From: an uncultured Bacteroidales bacterium
GTDB taxonomy: Bacteria > Bacteroidota > Bacteroidia > Bacteroidales > Paludibacteraceae
DNA length: 52,142 nt
Direction of reading: 5' to 3'
Assembly: GCA_946404495.1 (NCBI GenBank)
Contig: CAMJDT010000010.1
Span: 1-52,142 of the forward strand
Below, piece by piece: positions 6,617 through 13,944 of the stretch (positions within the stretch are counted from its first letter, which is position 1; each line of letters begins with the position of its first letter). The translations under genes were made by a program, and so were the position numbers. Under the pieces are notes generated by a model. That model was not told where the DNA came from. It saw nothing but the letters and a program-made list of their open reading frames with translations, and did no database searches.

Positions 6617-7054
6617 ATGAAACGAATCATCAGTATATCAGTCTGTCTTCTGTATTCTGTACTCTGTATTCCCCTGATGGCGCAGAGCCTGCTCACGCCG
6701 GAGCAACTCGCCAAACGCGAGCGGCGCAAGAATCTGACGGTCAAGGAATGGAACACCGACGCCAAGACCAACACCCGCTGGCTCGACCGCGTCAAAGTGT
6801 ACGACGAGCAGGGACGCTGCATCGAAGAGATCGAGTATGCCTCCTACGGCCAGAAATGGCGCGTTACCAGCAAGTACGACGACGTCACCGGCAAGGTCAT
6901 CGAGGAAGTCGAATACAACGACCGCAATCGTCCCGTCCGTATCCGCAAATACGAGTGGAACGAAGACGGCACCAAAGCCAAACAGTACAATTATCTGCCG
7001 AACGGCAAACTCTATTCCGTCAAGGTGTACGAGTACATCTTCTCCGATAAATAA
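6617..7054 (+). CDS. Secreted protein with YD-like beta repeats, unknown function
   Basis: About 145 residues with a signal peptide (MKRIISISVCLLYSVLCIPLMAQ) and a mature part of repeated short strands: VKVYDEQGRCIEEIEY, SKYDDVTGKVIEEVEY, IRKYEWNEDGTK and YNYLPNGKLYSVKVYEY. The pattern resembles the YD/RHS-like or YwqK-like strand repeats seen in many secreted Bacteroidota proteins. I cannot name a family. It is 23 nt after the Cthe_2159-type gene and is the last gene before a strong terminator, so it belongs to the same transcript. An ATG at 6602 is possible, but the 6617 start gives a clean signal peptide. Codons 9-18 are four exact 7-bp TCTGTnn units (6642-6669). Confidence 0.65.
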   Translation: MKRIISISVCLLYSVLCIPLMAQSLLTPEQLAKRERRKNLTVKEWNTDAKTNTRWLDRVKVYDEQGRCIEEIEYASYGQKWRVTSKYDDVTGKVIEEVEYNDRNRPVRIRKYEWNEDGTKAKQYNYLPNGKLYSVKVYEYIFSDK

Positions 7055-7056
7055 AC

Positions 7057-7086
7057 AGAATCGCAGGAATTCAATCCTGCGATTCT
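7057..7086. terminator. Bidirectional hairpin terminator
   Basis: A perfect 12-bp inverted repeat (AGAATCGCAGGA and its complement) with a 6-nt loop sits between the convergent ends of the 6617-7054 gene and the BASS transporter. It overlaps the last codons of the transporter. T-rich sequence on the plus-strand side is weak (TTTGG), so termination efficiency is inferred. Confidence 0.7.
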
Positions 7087-8027
7087 TTGGCTTTGGCTAT
7101 TGGCGTTGGCGTTCGAGCATAGATGCGGGCAACGATAGCGCCGCTGATGTTATGCCAGACGCTGAATACAGCACCGGGGATGGTAGCTAAGGGGAAGGCG
7201 GCAAAATGCATCACTGCCAACGAGGTTGCTAAGCCGGAGTTCTGCATCCCTACTTCGATGCTGAGTGCCACGCACTTATTTTGCTGCAGGCGCAACAGAC
7301 GTCCGACCAGATAGCCGATGCCCAGTCCGAGCAGGTTGTGCAGCATCACCACGAGCAGAACGAGCAACCCTGCGGTCATCAACCGGTCGGCATTGTGCGC
7401 CACAACGATACCTACCGTCAGCGCTACCGCGATGGACGAGAAGGCAGGCAGGTACGGCGTGATGCGCTGCGTCATCCGGGGCAGGAACCGTTGGCAGATC
7501 AGTCCGCAGATGATAGGAAGAATGACGATATAGACGATGCTGAGCAGCATGGCTGATGTGTGCACATCAACCATCGTACCCGCCAACATCCAGATTAAGA
7601 GCGGCGTCAGCAGTGGAGCCAGCAGAGTGGATGCGGCAGTCATACCCACTGAAAGGGCAAGGTCGCCTTTCGCCAGATAGGTGATGACATTCGATGCCGT
7701 TCCGCCCGGACAGCAGCCGACCAGGATAACACCTATCGCCAGTTCTTGCGGAAGCGAGAAAGCCCACGTCAGAACCCATGCCAAGAGCGGCATGACGGTG
7801 AACTGCGTGAGACAACCGATCAGGATATCCTTGGGGCGGCTCAGCACTATCTTGAGGTCATTCGCAGAAAGCGTCAATCCCATGCCGAACATGATGATAC
7901 CGAGCATAGGATTGATGACCCATGTGCCAAGCCATGCGAGCGATGCCGGCACAAAGAGGCTCAATGCTGCTACCACCAGCACCATCACCCCCATCCATTT
8001 TGCTATAAAATCACAGATTCGTTGCAT
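7071..8027 (-). CDS. Bile acid:sodium symporter family (BASS) transporter
   Basis: 318 residues with nine to ten membrane helices. BASS signatures are present: INPMLGIIMFGMGLTLS near residue 40, GVILVGCCPGGTASNVITYLAKGDLALSV around 90-115 (the crossover helix with sodium-binding residues), and EVGMQNSGLATSLA around 255-268. The family moves organic anions with sodium; the substrate here cannot be told. The ATG at 8027 (MQRICDF) is chosen because the promoter lies 37 nt upstream. The C-terminal tail PTPTPIAKAKE is encoded by TTGGCn repeat-like DNA and is not part of the transport core. Confidence 0.85.
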   Translation of the reverse strand: MQRICDFIAKWMGVMVLVVAALSLFVPASLAWLGTWVINPMLGIIMFGMGLTLSANDLKIVLSRPKDILIGCLTQFTVMPLLAWVLTWAFSLPQELAIGVILVGCCPGGTASNVITYLAKGDLALSVGMTAASTLLAPLLTPLLIWMLAGTMVDVHTSAMLLSIVYIVILPIICGLICQRFLPRMTQRITPYLPAFSSIAVALTVGIVVAHNADRLMTAGLLVLLVVMLHNLLGLGIGYLVGRLLRLQQNKCVALSIEVGMQNSGLATSLAVMHFAAFPLATIPGAVFSVWHNISGAIVARIYARTPTPIAKAKESQD

Positions 8028-8063
8028 GTTTCTATCATAGTATTCAGCACAAATTTTTCGCTG

Positions 8064-8095
8064 CAAAATTACTGCTTTTTTTCCACATATGCAAA
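8064..8095 (-). promoter_or_regulatory. Promoter of BASS transporter gene
   Basis: Minus strand TTTG (8092-8095), 20 nt, TAATTTTG (8064-8071). Nearly identical to the nitroreductase promoter over the whole 32 nt, including TTTGCATATGT and the GCAG before and after the -7 box. Confidence 0.75.
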
Positions 8096-8250
8096 TCTTT
8101 TTTCATTTTTTCAGGGAAAACAGTCAAATACGCACATGCAATGACTCACACTTTCACGCAAAAATGTGGGTAAAATCGGAAAAGAATGATAAATGGCAGG
8201 AACAAGGACAAGTTATCAAGTTAGAACACGGTAAATATAAAAAAGTAGGA

Positions 8251-8353
8251 TGACGGTTTGACGGTTTGACGGTTTCTAACGTAACTTATTGATAATCAAC
8301 GAATTAGACGGATAAACACGTCGATTTATGCACTAGAAACCGTCAAACCGTCA
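8251..8353. repeat. Large inverted repeat with 8-bp TGACGGTT tandem units
   Basis: The left side has three exact tandem copies of TGACGGTT (8251-8274) followed by TCTA. The right side (8334-8353) is the perfect 20-bp reverse complement of 8259-8278. The 55-nt interior is AT-rich. As RNA or cruciform it would form a 20-bp stem. The lack of a T-run, the long loop and the tandem units argue against a simple terminator. Confidence 0.7.
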
Positions 8354-8355
8354 CG

Positions 8356-8375
8356 TTCTCGCAAAAATGCGAGAA
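8356..8375. other. Perfect 8-bp stem hairpin with AAAA loop
   Basis: TTCTCGCA, AAAA, TGCGAGAA directly follows the right arm of the inverted repeat. Followed by AAAAATG on the plus strand, so on the minus strand it would be preceded rather than followed by T residues. Confidence 0.55.
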
Positions 8376-8832
8376 AAATGCACAACAATCCTTTGCGAGG
8401 ACATTTATAGTCTTCAGAACGAAATCAGGGTGAAGTTGGCTTGTGATTGGCTGAATGGAAGGACTAAAGTCTAGGATAGTCTCGTAATTATCCCGTAATC
8501 GACTCGACTTACTCCCGTCTTTCCCCCTGATAAATGTCTGAAAAAGAAAGTCATTAGTGTCCACTAAATTAAAAATTTAAAGTCAATAAACCTCTGTAAC
8601 AACAATGGCTCACAAGAAGAAATGCCTCCGTGAGGTTATTTTTTGAGAAATCAAAACACGATGTCCAATTATTAAGATTACAAATCTATAACCGTTTCAC
8701 GGACCTCGTCGTAACCCACTACTGCTAATTTCTGCCGTTACTTCAAGCGTGCCACCGCATCTATCCGCAGGCGTACAAAGAGGGGAAATAAAAATAAATA
8801 ATGCAGGCATTTTGCATTTTCTTGGTTAAAAT

Positions 8833-8864
8833 CTTGCATATATGGAAAAATTGTAGTAATTTTG
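8833..8864 (+). promoter_or_regulatory. Promoter of uvrA
   Basis: CTTG (8833-8836), 20 nt, TAATTTTG (8857-8864), 25 nt before the ATG. Shares the TTGCATAT start and the GCAG after the -7 box with other promoters in this window. Confidence 0.7.
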
Positions 8865-8889
8865 CAGGATTTTTGATGCAGAGCGGTTC

Positions 8890-11616
8890 ATGATCAATGA
8901 GAACGGTACCATCGAAGTGACGGGTGCGCGGGTGCATAACTTGAAGAATGTGTCCGTGTCGATTCCGAGGAGGAGTCTGACCGTCATCACCGGACTAAGC
9001 GGTTCGGGTAAGTCGTCGTTGGCTTTCGACACCATCTTTGCCGAGGGACAGCGCCGCTATATCGACACCTTCTCATCCTATGCCCGCGGGTATATCGGTA
9101 CGATGCAGCGTCCGGACGTGGACCGCATCACCGGCCTCAGCCCCGTGATATCCATCGACCAGAAGACCACATCCCGCAATCCGCGTTCGACAGTAGGTAC
9201 CGCCACCGAGATCAATGATTTTCTGCGTCTCTTGTACGCCCGCGCGGCTACGGCCTACTCCTATGTGACGGGGCAGGCGATGTCGAAGTTCACCGATGAA
9301 CAGATCATCGAGCTCATCTGCCGCGAGTACAAAGGTCAGCGCGTGCTGCTGTTGGCACCGGTGGTGCGCGGCAGAAAGGGTCACTACCGCGAGCTCTTTG
9401 ACTCCACAAGGCGCAAGGGTTTCTTTCAGGTGCGCGTGGACGGCGAACTGCGCGAGATCACGCAGGGGATGAAGCTGGACCGCTATGTCAACCACGACAT
9501 CGAGGTCGTGATCGATAAATTAAAAATTCATTCCTCGGAAGCCGAAAGCGACGATGAGACCGCAGAGTTCCTGCATAGGTTGAGAAGGTCGGTGGACAAA
9601 GCCATGCAGGTGGGCAGCGGACTGATAATGGTGGTTGGCGAAGGGCGAACGGCGAACGGAAGCGAAGGGCGAGAGGCGAAGGATGTGCGCTTCTTCAGCC
9701 GCAACCTCATGGACGCCGAGTCGGGTCTGAGCTACTCGGAGCCGGCACCGCACTCGTTCTCATTCAATACGCCGCAAGGCTGGTGTCCGTGCTGCAAGGG
9801 ATTGGGACGGATAAAGGTGAATGGTGATCGGTTATCGGTTAACGGATCGGTTAGCGGCGAGGAGTTGGACAGCATCGTACACGATGACGAAGACTGGTAC
9901 AGCCGTCTGGTAGCCTTCACGCAGCGCGCGGAGGAGACGGACGAGGACGAGGAGAAGACAGACGAAGCCTATGAAGTGTGCCCGGAGTGTCACGGTCTCA
10001 GACTCAATAAGGAAGCGCTGAGTTACCGCTTCGGCGGCAAGTCGATCGCGGAGCTGTGTGCGATGGATCTGAGCGAGTTGGTACACTTCTTCGAAGAACT
10101 GCAGAAGAACGACTACGCAACGCTGAGTGAGACGCAAAGCCGCGTGGCGGAACCGCTGCTGAAGGAGATCATGACGCGGTTGAGGTTCATGCTGTCGGTA
10201 GGATTGGATTATTTGAGTCTGAGTCGTTCGTCAGACAGCCTCTCCGGCGGCGAGAGCCAACGTATCCGATTGGCCACGCAGATCGGTTCGAGGTTGGTGA
10301 ATGTGCTGTATATACTGGACGAACCCTCTATCGGTCTGCACCAACGCGACAACGAGCGCCTGATCCAGTCGCTTCGCCAACTGCGCGACCTGGGCAACTC
10401 GGTCATCGTTGTAGAACACGACGAACAGATCATGCGGCAGGCCGATTATATCATCGACATCGGCCCGAAGGCCGGACGCCTGGGCGGCGAGATCGTGTTC
10501 CAAGGCACGCCCGAGGAACTGGTAAAAGCCGACACACTGACGGGTAAGTACCTGCGTGGAGAGGTGAAAGGGGAAGAAGTGAAAGGTGAAAGGTCAAAGG
10601 AAGAAGGTGAAAGGAGAGAGAACGAAGGTGAAAGGACTGCTATGCTGACCCTGAAAGGTTGCACGGGCAATAATTTGAAGAACGTAGACGTAGCCTTTCC
10701 GTTGGGACGGATGATCGCCGTGACGGGCGTAAGCGGCAGCGGCAAGAGTACGCTCATCAATCAGACGCTCTACCCTATCCTCTCGCAGAAGTTCTACCGC
10801 AGTCTCACCAAACCGCTGCCCTACGAGTCCATTGAGGGCGTAGAGATGATCGATAAGGTCATCGCCGTAGACCAGTCGCCGATCGGTCGTACGCCGCGCA
10901 GCAACCCCGCCACCTATACCAATGTCTTCACCGATATACGCGAACTCTTTGCCCAACTGCCGGAAGCGAGGATGCGTGCGTGGAAAGCCGGACGCTTCAG
11001 CTTCAACGCCAAAGGCGGACGCTGCGAGGAATGCGCCGGCAACGGCTATAAGACGCTGCGAATGCACTTCATGCCCGATGTATACGTGTCGTGCGAAGCC
11101 TGCGGCGGACAGCGTTACAACAAAGAGACCCTCGAGGTGCGCTTCAAAGGCAAGACCATCGCCGACGTACTGGATATGACGGTGAATCAGGCGGTGGAGT
11201 TCTTTGAGAGCCAACCCGCTATACTACGCAAGATCAAGACCATTCAGGAAGTAGGTCTCGGTTACGTTAAGTTAGGCCAAAGCAGCACAACGCTTTCGGG
11301 CGGCGAGAGTCAGCGCATGAAACTGGCTACCGAACTCTCACGACCGGCTACGGGACGCACCTTATATATATTAGACGAACCGACCACGGGTCTGCATTTC
11401 GAGGACATCCGCGTGCTGATGCGGGTGCTGAGAGAACTGGTCAACCGCGGCAATACCGTCGTCATCATCGAACACAGTCCCGACGTCATCCGCGCCTGCG
11501 ATTATATCATTGACATGGGTCCGGAAGGCGGTCGCCGCGGCGGACAACTCGTCGCCGCCGGCACACTCGACGAGATCAGACAGAATCCTCTTTCCCTGAC
11601 GGGAAAGTATATTTAA
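8890..11616 (+). CDS. uvrA: Excinuclease ABC subunit A
   Basis: 908 residues, normal UvrA size, cytoplasmic damage-recognition ATPase of nucleotide excision repair, working with UvrB and UvrC. The first ATPase half has Walker [10 protein letters not shown] (35-43), the insertion domain with [12 protein letters not shown], and [17 protein letters not shown] with LDEPSIGLH. The second has GVSGSGKST, a four-cysteine zinc module (CEECAGNG and CEACGGQR), [15 protein letters not shown] and [16 protein letters not shown] and CPECHG cysteines are in the first half. Three stretches are odd: at 9637-9681, 9816-9857 and 10562-10634 the DNA is strictly 7-bp periodic and encodes low-complexity insertions ([15 protein letters not shown], the [12 protein letters not shown] region, and a Lys/Glu/Gly-rich linker between the two halves). 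They keep the frame and spare all motifs, so the protein should work. Confidence 0.95.
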   Translation: MINENGTIEVTGARVHNLKNVSVSIPRRSLTVITGLSGSGKSSLAFDTIFAEGQRRYIDTFSSYARGYIGTMQRPDVDRITGLSPVISIDQKTTSRNPRSTVGTATEINDFLRLLYARAATAYSYVTGQAMSKFTDEQIIELICREYKGQRVLLLAPVVRGRKGHYRELFDSTRRKGFFQVRVDGELREITQGMKLDRYVNHDIEVVIDKLKIHSSEAESDDETAEFLHRLRRSVDKAMQVGSGLIMVVGEGRTANGSEGREAKDVRFFSRNLMDAESGLSYSEPAPHSFSFNTPQGWCPCCKGLGRIKVNGDRLSVNGSVSGEELDSIVHDDEDWYSRLVAFTQRAEETDEDEEKTDEAYEVCPECHGLRLNKEALSYRFGGKSIAELCAMDLSELVHFFEELQKNDYATLSETQSRVAEPLLKEIMTRLRFMLSVGLDYLSLSRSSDSLSGGESQRIRLATQIGSRLVNVLYILDEPSIGLHQRDNERLIQSLRQLRDLGNSVIVVEHDEQIMRQADYIIDIGPKAGRLGGEIVFQGTPEELVKADTLTGKYLRGEVKGEEVKGERSKEEGERRENEGERTAMLTLKGCTGNNLKNVDVAFPLGRMIAVTGVSGSGKSTLINQTLYPILSQKFYRSLTKPLPYESIEGVEMIDKVIAVDQSPIGRTPRSNPATYTNVFTDIRELFAQLPEARMRAWKAGRFSFNAKGGRCEECAGNGYKTLRMHFMPDVYVSCEACGGQRYNKETLEVRFKGKTIADVLDMTVNQAVEFFESQPAILRKIKTIQEVGLGYVKLGQSSTTLSGGESQRMKLATELSRPATGRTLYILDEPTTGLHFEDIRVLMRVLRELVNRGNTVVIIEHSPDVIRACDYIIDMGPEGGRRGGQLVAAGTLDEIRQNPLSLTGKYI
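9637..9681 (+). repeat. Heptad array inside uvrA (GGCGAAN)
   Basis: Units GGCGAAG, GGCGAAC, GGCGAAC, a 10-bp variant, GGCGAGA, GGCGAAG. It encodes the low-complexity segment of the UvrA insertion domain and keeps the reading frame. Confidence 0.75.
9816..9857 (+). repeat. Heptad array inside uvrA (GGTTATC-type)
   Basis: Units GGTGAAT, GGTGATC, GGTTATC, GGTTAAC, a 5-bp GGATC, GGTTAGC. The GGTTATC/GGTTAAC words are the same as those at the start of the DUF2490 gene (4486-4506). Confidence 0.75.
10562..10634 (+). repeat. Heptad array inside uvrA (AGGTGAA)
   Basis: About ten degenerate AGGTGAA units encode the Lys/Glu/Gly-rich linker that joins the two ATPase halves of UvrA. Longest of the coding arrays. 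Confidence 0.75.
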
Positions 11617-11660
11617 GATTTAAAATTTAAAATTTAAAATTTAAGATTTAAAATTTTTCG
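11617..11660. repeat. Heptad array (TTTAAAA-type) after uvrA
   Basis: Five or more units of TTTAAAA/TTTAAGA fill the gap between the convergent uvrA and exosortase-like genes. No standard hairpin terminator is present here, apart from the ACGTGATCACGT palindrome just beyond, at 11665-11676. Confidence 0.65.
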
Positions 11661-12239
11661 TTATGACGTGATCACGTTATGACGATTTCCATTTAGTTTT
11701 TCTATCCACAGCAGCCACATGAGGAACATGATGCCGTAGAAGAGGTATTTGAAGAGGTAGTCGTGGAGCATGTGGAACCACTCGGGGTGGAACTCGATAA
11801 AGAGGCTGATGAGGCTGATGCGGAGGATATTGAAGCCGTGGCAAATGAGCCAGCCGAGGGGGATATACCATAGTTTGCGCAACCAACTGCCGCGCGAGGT
11901 GAGCATCAGCGCCAGCCAAATCCACGCCTGCTTGATTCCCGAGCAACCCCAGGCCACCATCGAACCGTTTCCCGAATCGAACCATATACGCAAGCCGCTC
12001 TGATGCACCGTGTCGCGAAAGAGATGGACGAAGCCGTAGACGGCATCCGCCACGTGGTGGCACACCGCGCCAAACACCGGGCTCACGTCCAGTCCCAACC
12101 AGGTCACCACAGGAGAGTGGTCCTCACCGCTGACGGTGAGTTTCCACAGACCGTTGGCCGCAAACAGCGTCACGGCAAAGATGACCACGTCGTAGTAGGG
12201 TCCGAGCTTATATTGTAGTTTTTGCAAAAGGTACTTCAT
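11661..12239 (-). CDS. Exosortase/archaeosortase family protein
   Basis: 192 residues with about five to six membrane helices. The three catalytic-type residues of the exosortase family are visible in order: Cys in VAWGCSGIKQ, Arg in GFNILRISLI, and His in MLHDYLFKYLFYG. These inner-membrane transpeptidase-like enzymes process C-terminal sorting signals (PEP-CTERM-like) on exported proteins. At this length it resembles the short XrtF-like Bacteroidota forms. The ATG at 12239 (MKYLLQKL) overlaps the 3' end of tsaD by 32 nt, so it is probably co-transcribed from the tsaD promoter. The last codons (HNVITS) fall in a CGTCATAACG repeat-like palindrome. No PEP-CTERM-like substrate is adjacent. The exact subclass is uncertain. 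Confidence 0.8.
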   Translation of the reverse strand: MKYLLQKLQYKLGPYYDVVIFAVTLFAANGLWKLTVSGEDHSPVVTWLGLDVSPVFGAVCHHVADAVYGFVHLFRDTVHQSGLRIWFDSGNGSMVAWGCSGIKQAWIWLALMLTSRGSWLRKLWYIPLGWLICHGFNILRISLISLFIEFHPEWFHMLHDYLFKYLFYGIMFLMWLLWIEKLNGNRHNVITS

Positions 12240-13332
12240 CGATTGGGCAGTATTGTCCGTCCAGGTACTTATAGTAACCCGCCTCGGCAATCATGGCGGC
12301 GTTGTCCGTGGTGAAAGGGAACGGCGGGATAAAGACCTCCCAATGCTGCTTCCGTCCGAGGATGATCATACCCTCACGCAGTCCGCTGTTGGCACTCACG
12401 CCTCCGGCTACGGCGATACGGCGTATACCGAGGTCGAGCGCTGCCCGCTTGAGTTTCTGCAGCAAGATATCAATGACCGTCTTCTGCAGCGAGGCGCAGA
12501 GGTCTTCCTTGAGGTGCGGGATCCGTTCGGCGAGCGCCTCAACACTATCCACACCCTCTTCCTTCATCCTATCGCGCAGGGTATAGAGGAACGAGGTCTT
12601 GAGACCGGAGAAGGAGTAGTCGTAGCCCGGCAGGTGGGGTTTGGCAAAGGGGAACGCATCGGGGTTGCCCTCCTTAGCGAGTCGGTCGATCCACGGACCA
12701 CCCGGATACGGCAGCCCAATGACCTTGGCACACTTATCGAAAGCCTCACCGGCCGCGTCGTCGATGGTCTGACCGAGGATCGTCATCTGAGGCATATGCT
12801 TCCTTTCGCCATTCGCCATTTGCTCTTCGTCTTTTACCAGCACGATCTGGCTGTTGCCTCCGCTGACGAGCAGGCAGAGGAAAGGCAACTCGGGGTGGCG
12901 TATCTCGGCATTCTGCAGCGCAGGCACCGACTGACAAAGCTCCGGAGAGGGTTCCACGAAGTGGGCCATGATATGTCCCTGCAGGTGGTTGACATCTACG
13001 AGCGGAATACCCAGCGACAGCGCCAAGCCTTTGGCGAAGCTCGTACCGACGAGCAGACTGCCGAGCAGTCCGGGTCCGCGCGTGAAAGCAATCGCACTCA
13101 ACTCTCGCTTATCCACCCCGGCACGACGAAGTGCCGTATCTACCACAGGCCATATGTTCTGCTGGTGCGCACGGCTGGCGAGTTCGGGTACTACGCCGCC
13201 GAACTCCTCATGCACCTTCTGCGAAGCCGTGACATTGCTCATGAGCACACCGTCCACGAGCACGGCAGCCGATGTGTCGTCACAACTGCTCTCAATGGCC
13301 AAAATGACTATTTTCTTCTGTTCTGCATTCAT
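12208..13332 (-). CDS. tsaD: tRNA N6-adenosine threonylcarbamoyltransferase
   Basis: 374 residues from MNAEQKK. TsaD transfers threonylcarbamoyl to A37 of ANN-decoding tRNAs, in complex with TsaB and TsaE, using an iron-bound ASKHA fold. Visible are ESSCDDTSAAV, the HLQGHIMAH metal site (His116, His120), LVSGGNSQIVL, GQTIDDAAGEAFDK and GGVSANSGLR. The start is the ATG at 13332, 10 nt after a TACCTTTG box; a longer frame extends upstream only through AT-rich repeat DNA. An unusual insertion of about ten residues (EEQMANGERKH) between the SGGNSQIVLV strand and GQTIDD is encoded by 7-bp TTCGCCA units (12805-12825, minus-strand complement). It lies in a surface loop, so function should be kept. 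Confidence 0.95.
   Translation of the reverse strand: MNAEQKKIVILAIESSCDDTSAAVLVDGVLMSNVTASQKVHEEFGGVVPELASRAHQQNIWPVVDTALRRAGVDKRELSAIAFTRGPGLLGSLLVGTSFAKGLALSLGIPLVDVNHLQGHIMAHFVEPSPELCQSVPALQNAEIRHPELPFLCLLVSGGNSQIVLVKDEEQMANGERKHMPQMTILGQTIDDAAGEAFDKCAKVIGLPYPGGPWIDRLAKEGNPDAFPFAKPHLPGYDYSFSGLKTSFLYTLRDRMKEEGVDSVEALAERIPHLKEDLCASLQKTVIDILLQKLKRAALDLGIRRIAVAGGVSANSGLREGMIILGRKQHWEVFIPPFPFTTDNAAMIAEAGYYKYLDGQYCPIDEVPFAKTTI
12805..12825 (-). repeat. Heptad array inside tsaD
   Basis: Two exact TTCGCCA units and a TTTGCTC variant (plus-strand reading) encode the MANGER loop insertion of TsaD. Confidence 0.65.
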
Positions 13333-13341
13333 ATCAGCCTG

Positions 13342-13349
13342 CAAAGGTA
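13342..13349 (-). promoter_or_regulatory. -7 box of tsaD
   Basis: TACCTTTG on the minus strand, 10 nt before the ATG at 13332. The expected -33 position falls within the neighbouring heptad array (13351-13388), so repeat DNA occupies the upstream promoter half. Confidence 0.6.
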
Positions 13350-13350
13350 C

Positions 13351-13388
13351 AAAAAATAATTGATAATTGAAAATTGAAAATTGAAATT
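13351..13388. repeat. Heptad array (AATTGAA/AATTGAT)
   Basis: Five units of period 7 between the divergent tsaD and ssb promoters. Confidence 0.7.
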
Positions 13389-13408
13389 TTGTTTTTTTTC
13401 GTGTTTTT

Positions 13409-13440
13409 CTTGCATAATTCAAAAAAAAGCAGTATCTTTG
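13409..13440 (+). promoter_or_regulatory. Promoter of ssb
   Basis: CTTG (13409-13412), 20 nt, TATCTTTG (13433-13440), 63 nt before the ATG. Begins with TTGCATAATTC, identical to the promoter at 17563. Confidence 0.7.
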
Positions 13441-13503
13441 CAGTCCAAAACAAACAAAACGCACAACTATAGTTAAGTAAACAACCAAAAACTGATTAAG
13501 AAA

Positions 13504-13944
13504 ATGTCATCCGTTAACAAAGTTATTTTGATCGGAAACGTGGGTTCAGACCCCGAAGTACGCTATTTAGACCGCGGCGTAGCAATCGCTAATTTCAACC
13601 TGGCTACCACCGAGCGCGGTTACACAATGCAAAACGGCACACAAGTACCCGACAAGACTGACTGGCACGCCATCGTACTGTGGCGCAACCTGGCCGAGTG
13701 GGCAGAGCGTTATGTGCGCAAAGGAATGAAACTCTACATCGAAGGCAAACTGCAGACCCGTACCTGGGAACGCGAAGGACAGATCCGCCGCAAGACGGAG
13801 GTCATTGCCGAAAACGTACAGATACTGTATCGTCCGGAGGAATATCGCAACTTAGGTCGCGAGCAACGGGATACGACTGAGGCTAACGAAGCCATCAACG
13901 ACGCGCCTATGCAGGACGTTGTGGACGAGGAGCCCATTTTTTAG
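13504..13944 (+). CDS. ssb: Single-stranded DNA-binding protein
   Basis: 146 residues. The N-terminal OB fold (1 to about 110) shows NKVILIGNVGSDPEVRY, the DWHAIVLWRNLAEWAERYVRKGMKLYIEGKLQTR block and TEVIAENVQIL. It ends in a short acidic tail with DVVDEEPIF, the variant of the D-D-I-P-F tip that docks repair and replication proteins. The linker is short (about 25 residues), common in Bacteroidota. Its last 38 nt overlap the convergent end of the methyltransferase gene (13907-13944), so the acidic tail and the basic methyltransferase tail are encoded by opposite strands of the same DNA. Confidence 0.93.
   Translation: MSSVNKVILIGNVGSDPEVRYLDRGVAIANFNLATTERGYTMQNGTQVPDKTDWHAIVLWRNLAEWAERYVRKGMKLYIEGKLQTRTWEREGQIRRKTEVIAENVQILYRPEEYRNLGREQRDTTEANEAINDAPMQDVVDEEPIF

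Larger units (their letters stand above)
8096..8832. other. Gene-free stretch between BASS and uvrA
   Basis: I find no convincing gene. A 73-codon frame on the minus strand (8343-8564) begins at GTG, includes hairpin sequence and resembles nothing known. The segment holds a large inverted repeat (8251-8353) and an 8-bp-stem hairpin (8356-8375). The part from about 8560 to 8800 is lower in AT than the rest and could be a decayed element, but I could not identify one. Confidence 0.4.

Noticed and set aside
8343..8564. 73-codon frame on the minus strand in the gap before uvrA
   Set aside because: Starts at GTG, covers the hairpin at 8356-8375, has no domain and no close neighbour in an operon.
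8560..8800. Remnant of an insertion sequence or integrase
   Set aside because: No transposase motif, no terminal inverted repeat with target duplication could be made out; only a suspicion remains.
9637..10634. Diversity-generating retroelement as cause of the variable coding stretches
   Set aside because: No reverse transcriptase, template repeat or adenine-specific pattern is seen.
12253..13359. Open frame of 368 codons opposite tsaD
   Set aside because: Antisense to a well conserved tsaD; no recognisable domain.
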